A DNA stretch of 5,844 nt from Methylocystaceae bacterium. Lineage in GTDB: Bacteria > Pseudomonadota > Alphaproteobacteria > Rhizobiales > Beijerinckiaceae. The stretch covers positions 1 to 5,844 of the forward strand of contig PLZT01000406.1 of NCBI GenBank assembly GCA_003152255.1. Reading direction: 5' to 3'. The notes under the pieces were generated by a model. It was not told the DNA's origin and did not search any database. It worked only from the letters and a program-made list of their open reading frames with translations. The translations under genes were made by a program, and so were the position numbers. Below, piece after piece: positions 5,116-5,844 of this stretch. The stretch's first letter is position 1, and every line of letters starts with the position of its first letter.

Positions 5116-5247
5116 CTAACGCCGAGTTGCGCAGGCCCGTCGCCAAGATTTGATATTGCGCCGCAATATTGTCGAAACCGGGACGAGGTCGGCATGCGCC
5201 TGCTTGCGCGCCAGCTCCTGCGTGTACCGAAAATTATGTCCGAGCAT
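5116..5247 (-). CDS. Possible small protein, 43 aa
   Basis: ATG at 5247 opens a frame beginning MLGHNFRYTQELARKQ, followed by a hydrophobic/polar segment (HADLVPVSTILRRNIKSW) and a basic end. The residue pattern looks more protein-like than chance (amphipathic helix, no Ser/Pro bias). The frame extends upstream through SLVDFIIA, where TTG 5268 or GTG 5265 could also start. It has no clear ribosome-binding site and I recognise no family. It could equally be a fragment of a lost gene. Confidence 0.22.
   Translation of the reverse strand: MLGHNFRYTQELARKQAHADLVPVSTILRRNIKSWRRACATRR
5153..5169. repeat. 17-bp palindrome upstream of the lipoprotein hydrolase gene
   Basis: ATATTGCG-C-CGCAATAT: perfect 8-bp arms around one base, AT-rich at the outer ends. 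It lies about 82 bp upstream of the hydrolase start and 46 bp above its candidate -10 box, an activator-like position. It also lies inside the possible 43-aa frame. Confidence 0.45.
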
Positions 5248-5286
5248 AGCGATGATGAAGTCCACCAAGGACGGCGCGTGATTTGA

Positions 5287-5490
5287 GGTCGCGCCTATGG
5301 CGGCGTGACCGCCTTCAACCAGAACAACGCGCGCACGGGTTGGAACGCCGGCGGCGGCGGCGAATGCTTGTTCATGCCCAACTGGTCCGCGAAGCTCGAA
5401 TCTCTTTACGTAGACCTGGCCAGCGGCTGCGCCACCGGAACTGTCGGCTGGAATTACGGCTACCACCGTCATCACACCCGAACGGGGTTA
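5287..5490 (+). pseudogene. Outer-membrane beta-barrel porin remnant (Omp25-like), truncated at both ends
   Basis: The + strand encodes AYGGVTAFNQNNARTGWNAG, then GGGECLFMPNWSAKLESLYV, DLASGCATGTVGWNYGYH and RHHTRTGL. This is the signature of the last strands of small alphaproteobacterial outer-membrane proteins (AYGGV, RTGWxxGGGxE, PNWSAKxEYLYVDLGS). Such proteins are about 200-280 aa and end in a NVVRAGVNYHF-like strand with a terminal Phe. Here a TGA at 5284-5286 sits immediately before the similarity. After TRTGL the frame drifts into unrelated AT-rich sequence and stops at 5548-5550, so the final strand and terminal Phe are missing. With only about 65 codons and no signal peptide it cannot make a barrel. 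GTG 5305 has no clear ribosome-binding site. Confidence 0.62.
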
Positions 5491-5844
5491 AAAGACGATT
5501 CGCATAATATCGATTATGGAACTAACATGCCAATTATATCAAATAGTTAACGCACATTTCTACCAATTCTGCCATCCTGTGTAAACCGGTTGATGGCAGC
5601 GGGCTTCAATTTCCGCAATGCGCCACGAGGACATTCCGGCGACCTGCTTGCTGACCGCCCGGTGGGACTAGAATCGCACGGCGATCAACTGAAATATCAA
5701 TAGCCCCAGTCGCTACGCAGACGCGAATTTTGATCTGCGACGATTCCCGTCTGCATGCAGTTCCCATATTTCGATCGCATCAAAGTGAGTAGTTTCCGGG
5801 CCTGTGCATGACCCCGGCGGAAGCTAGCCCGTCTTATTCACCGA
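5491..5844. other. Unassigned 354-bp end of window
   Basis: There is no recognisable gene. Bases 5490-5575 are distinctly AT-rich compared with the rest of the window and contain CATAAT-ATCG-ATTATG (5503-5518). Two short overlapping frames look weakly protein-like: + 5593-5703 (36 aa, beginning MAAGFNFRNAPRGHSGDLLA) and minus 5606-5767 (53 aa, containing QIKIRVCVATGAIDISVD). They lie opposite each other, so at most one is real. Short inverted repeats occur at 5716-5739 (CGCAGA/TCTGCG) and 5751-5760 (CTGCATGCAG). Confidence 0.45.

Noticed and set aside
5250..5475. Upstream extension of the minus-strand 43-aa frame to 5475
   Set aside because: Beyond about 5287 it is antisense to the porin remnant, so a 119-aa product is unlikely.
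1..5844. CRISPR array, tRNA, rRNA or riboswitch
   Set aside because: I saw no regularly spaced direct repeats and no cloverleaf or conserved ribosomal sequence on either strand; hairpins found are isolated.

Overview
The window (about 60% GC, with codon use rich in GCG, GGC and GCC) most likely comes from an alphaproteobacterium, probably in the order Hyphomicrobiales (Rhizobiales; for example a methylotroph or Bradyrhizobium-like lineage). This is inferred from three things: a poly(3-hydroxybutyrate)-depolymerase-family esterase paired with a CopG-type regulator, a DUF900 lipoprotein hydrolase, and a fragment of an Omp25-like beta-barrel porin. The genus cannot be fixed from the sequence alone.

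Layout. Bases 1-198 hold the 3' end of a membrane acyltransferase (acyltransferase_3/OafA type) cut by the window edge. An unassigned 178-bp spacer with a 15-bp palindrome leads to a small unrecognised 90-aa gene on the + strand (377-649). It converges on a minus-strand accessory ssb gene (716-1093), with a GC-rich hairpin between them. Bases 1126-1931 have no convincing intact gene. They contain several strong inverted repeats, including a nested structure at 1219-1282, and possibly a decayed minus-strand gene. Next, all on the minus strand, come the esterase (1932-3191), a ribbon-helix-helix regulator 36 bp upstream of it (3228-3647), and further upstream a lipoprotein alpha/beta hydrolase (3880-5070). 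The last ~770 bp have no intact gene. They hold a both-ends-truncated porin remnant (5287 to about 5490), an abrupt AT-rich stretch, and sequence that I cannot assign.

How the genes may work together. The regulator and the esterase look like a two-gene operon. A promoter-like sequence lies upstream of the regulator with inverted repeats across its -10 region, which suggests autoregulation, and the esterase is the obvious co-regulated target. The esterase has no signal peptide, so it is probably cytoplasmic and could act on stored polyhydroxyalkanoate or another ester. The lipoprotein hydrolase is a separate, envelope-anchored enzyme of unknown substrate. The ssb, decayed sequence, truncated porin and AT-rich junction suggest an accessory region that has been rearranged. 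I did not find a defence system, CRISPR array, tRNA, rRNA or complete mobile element.
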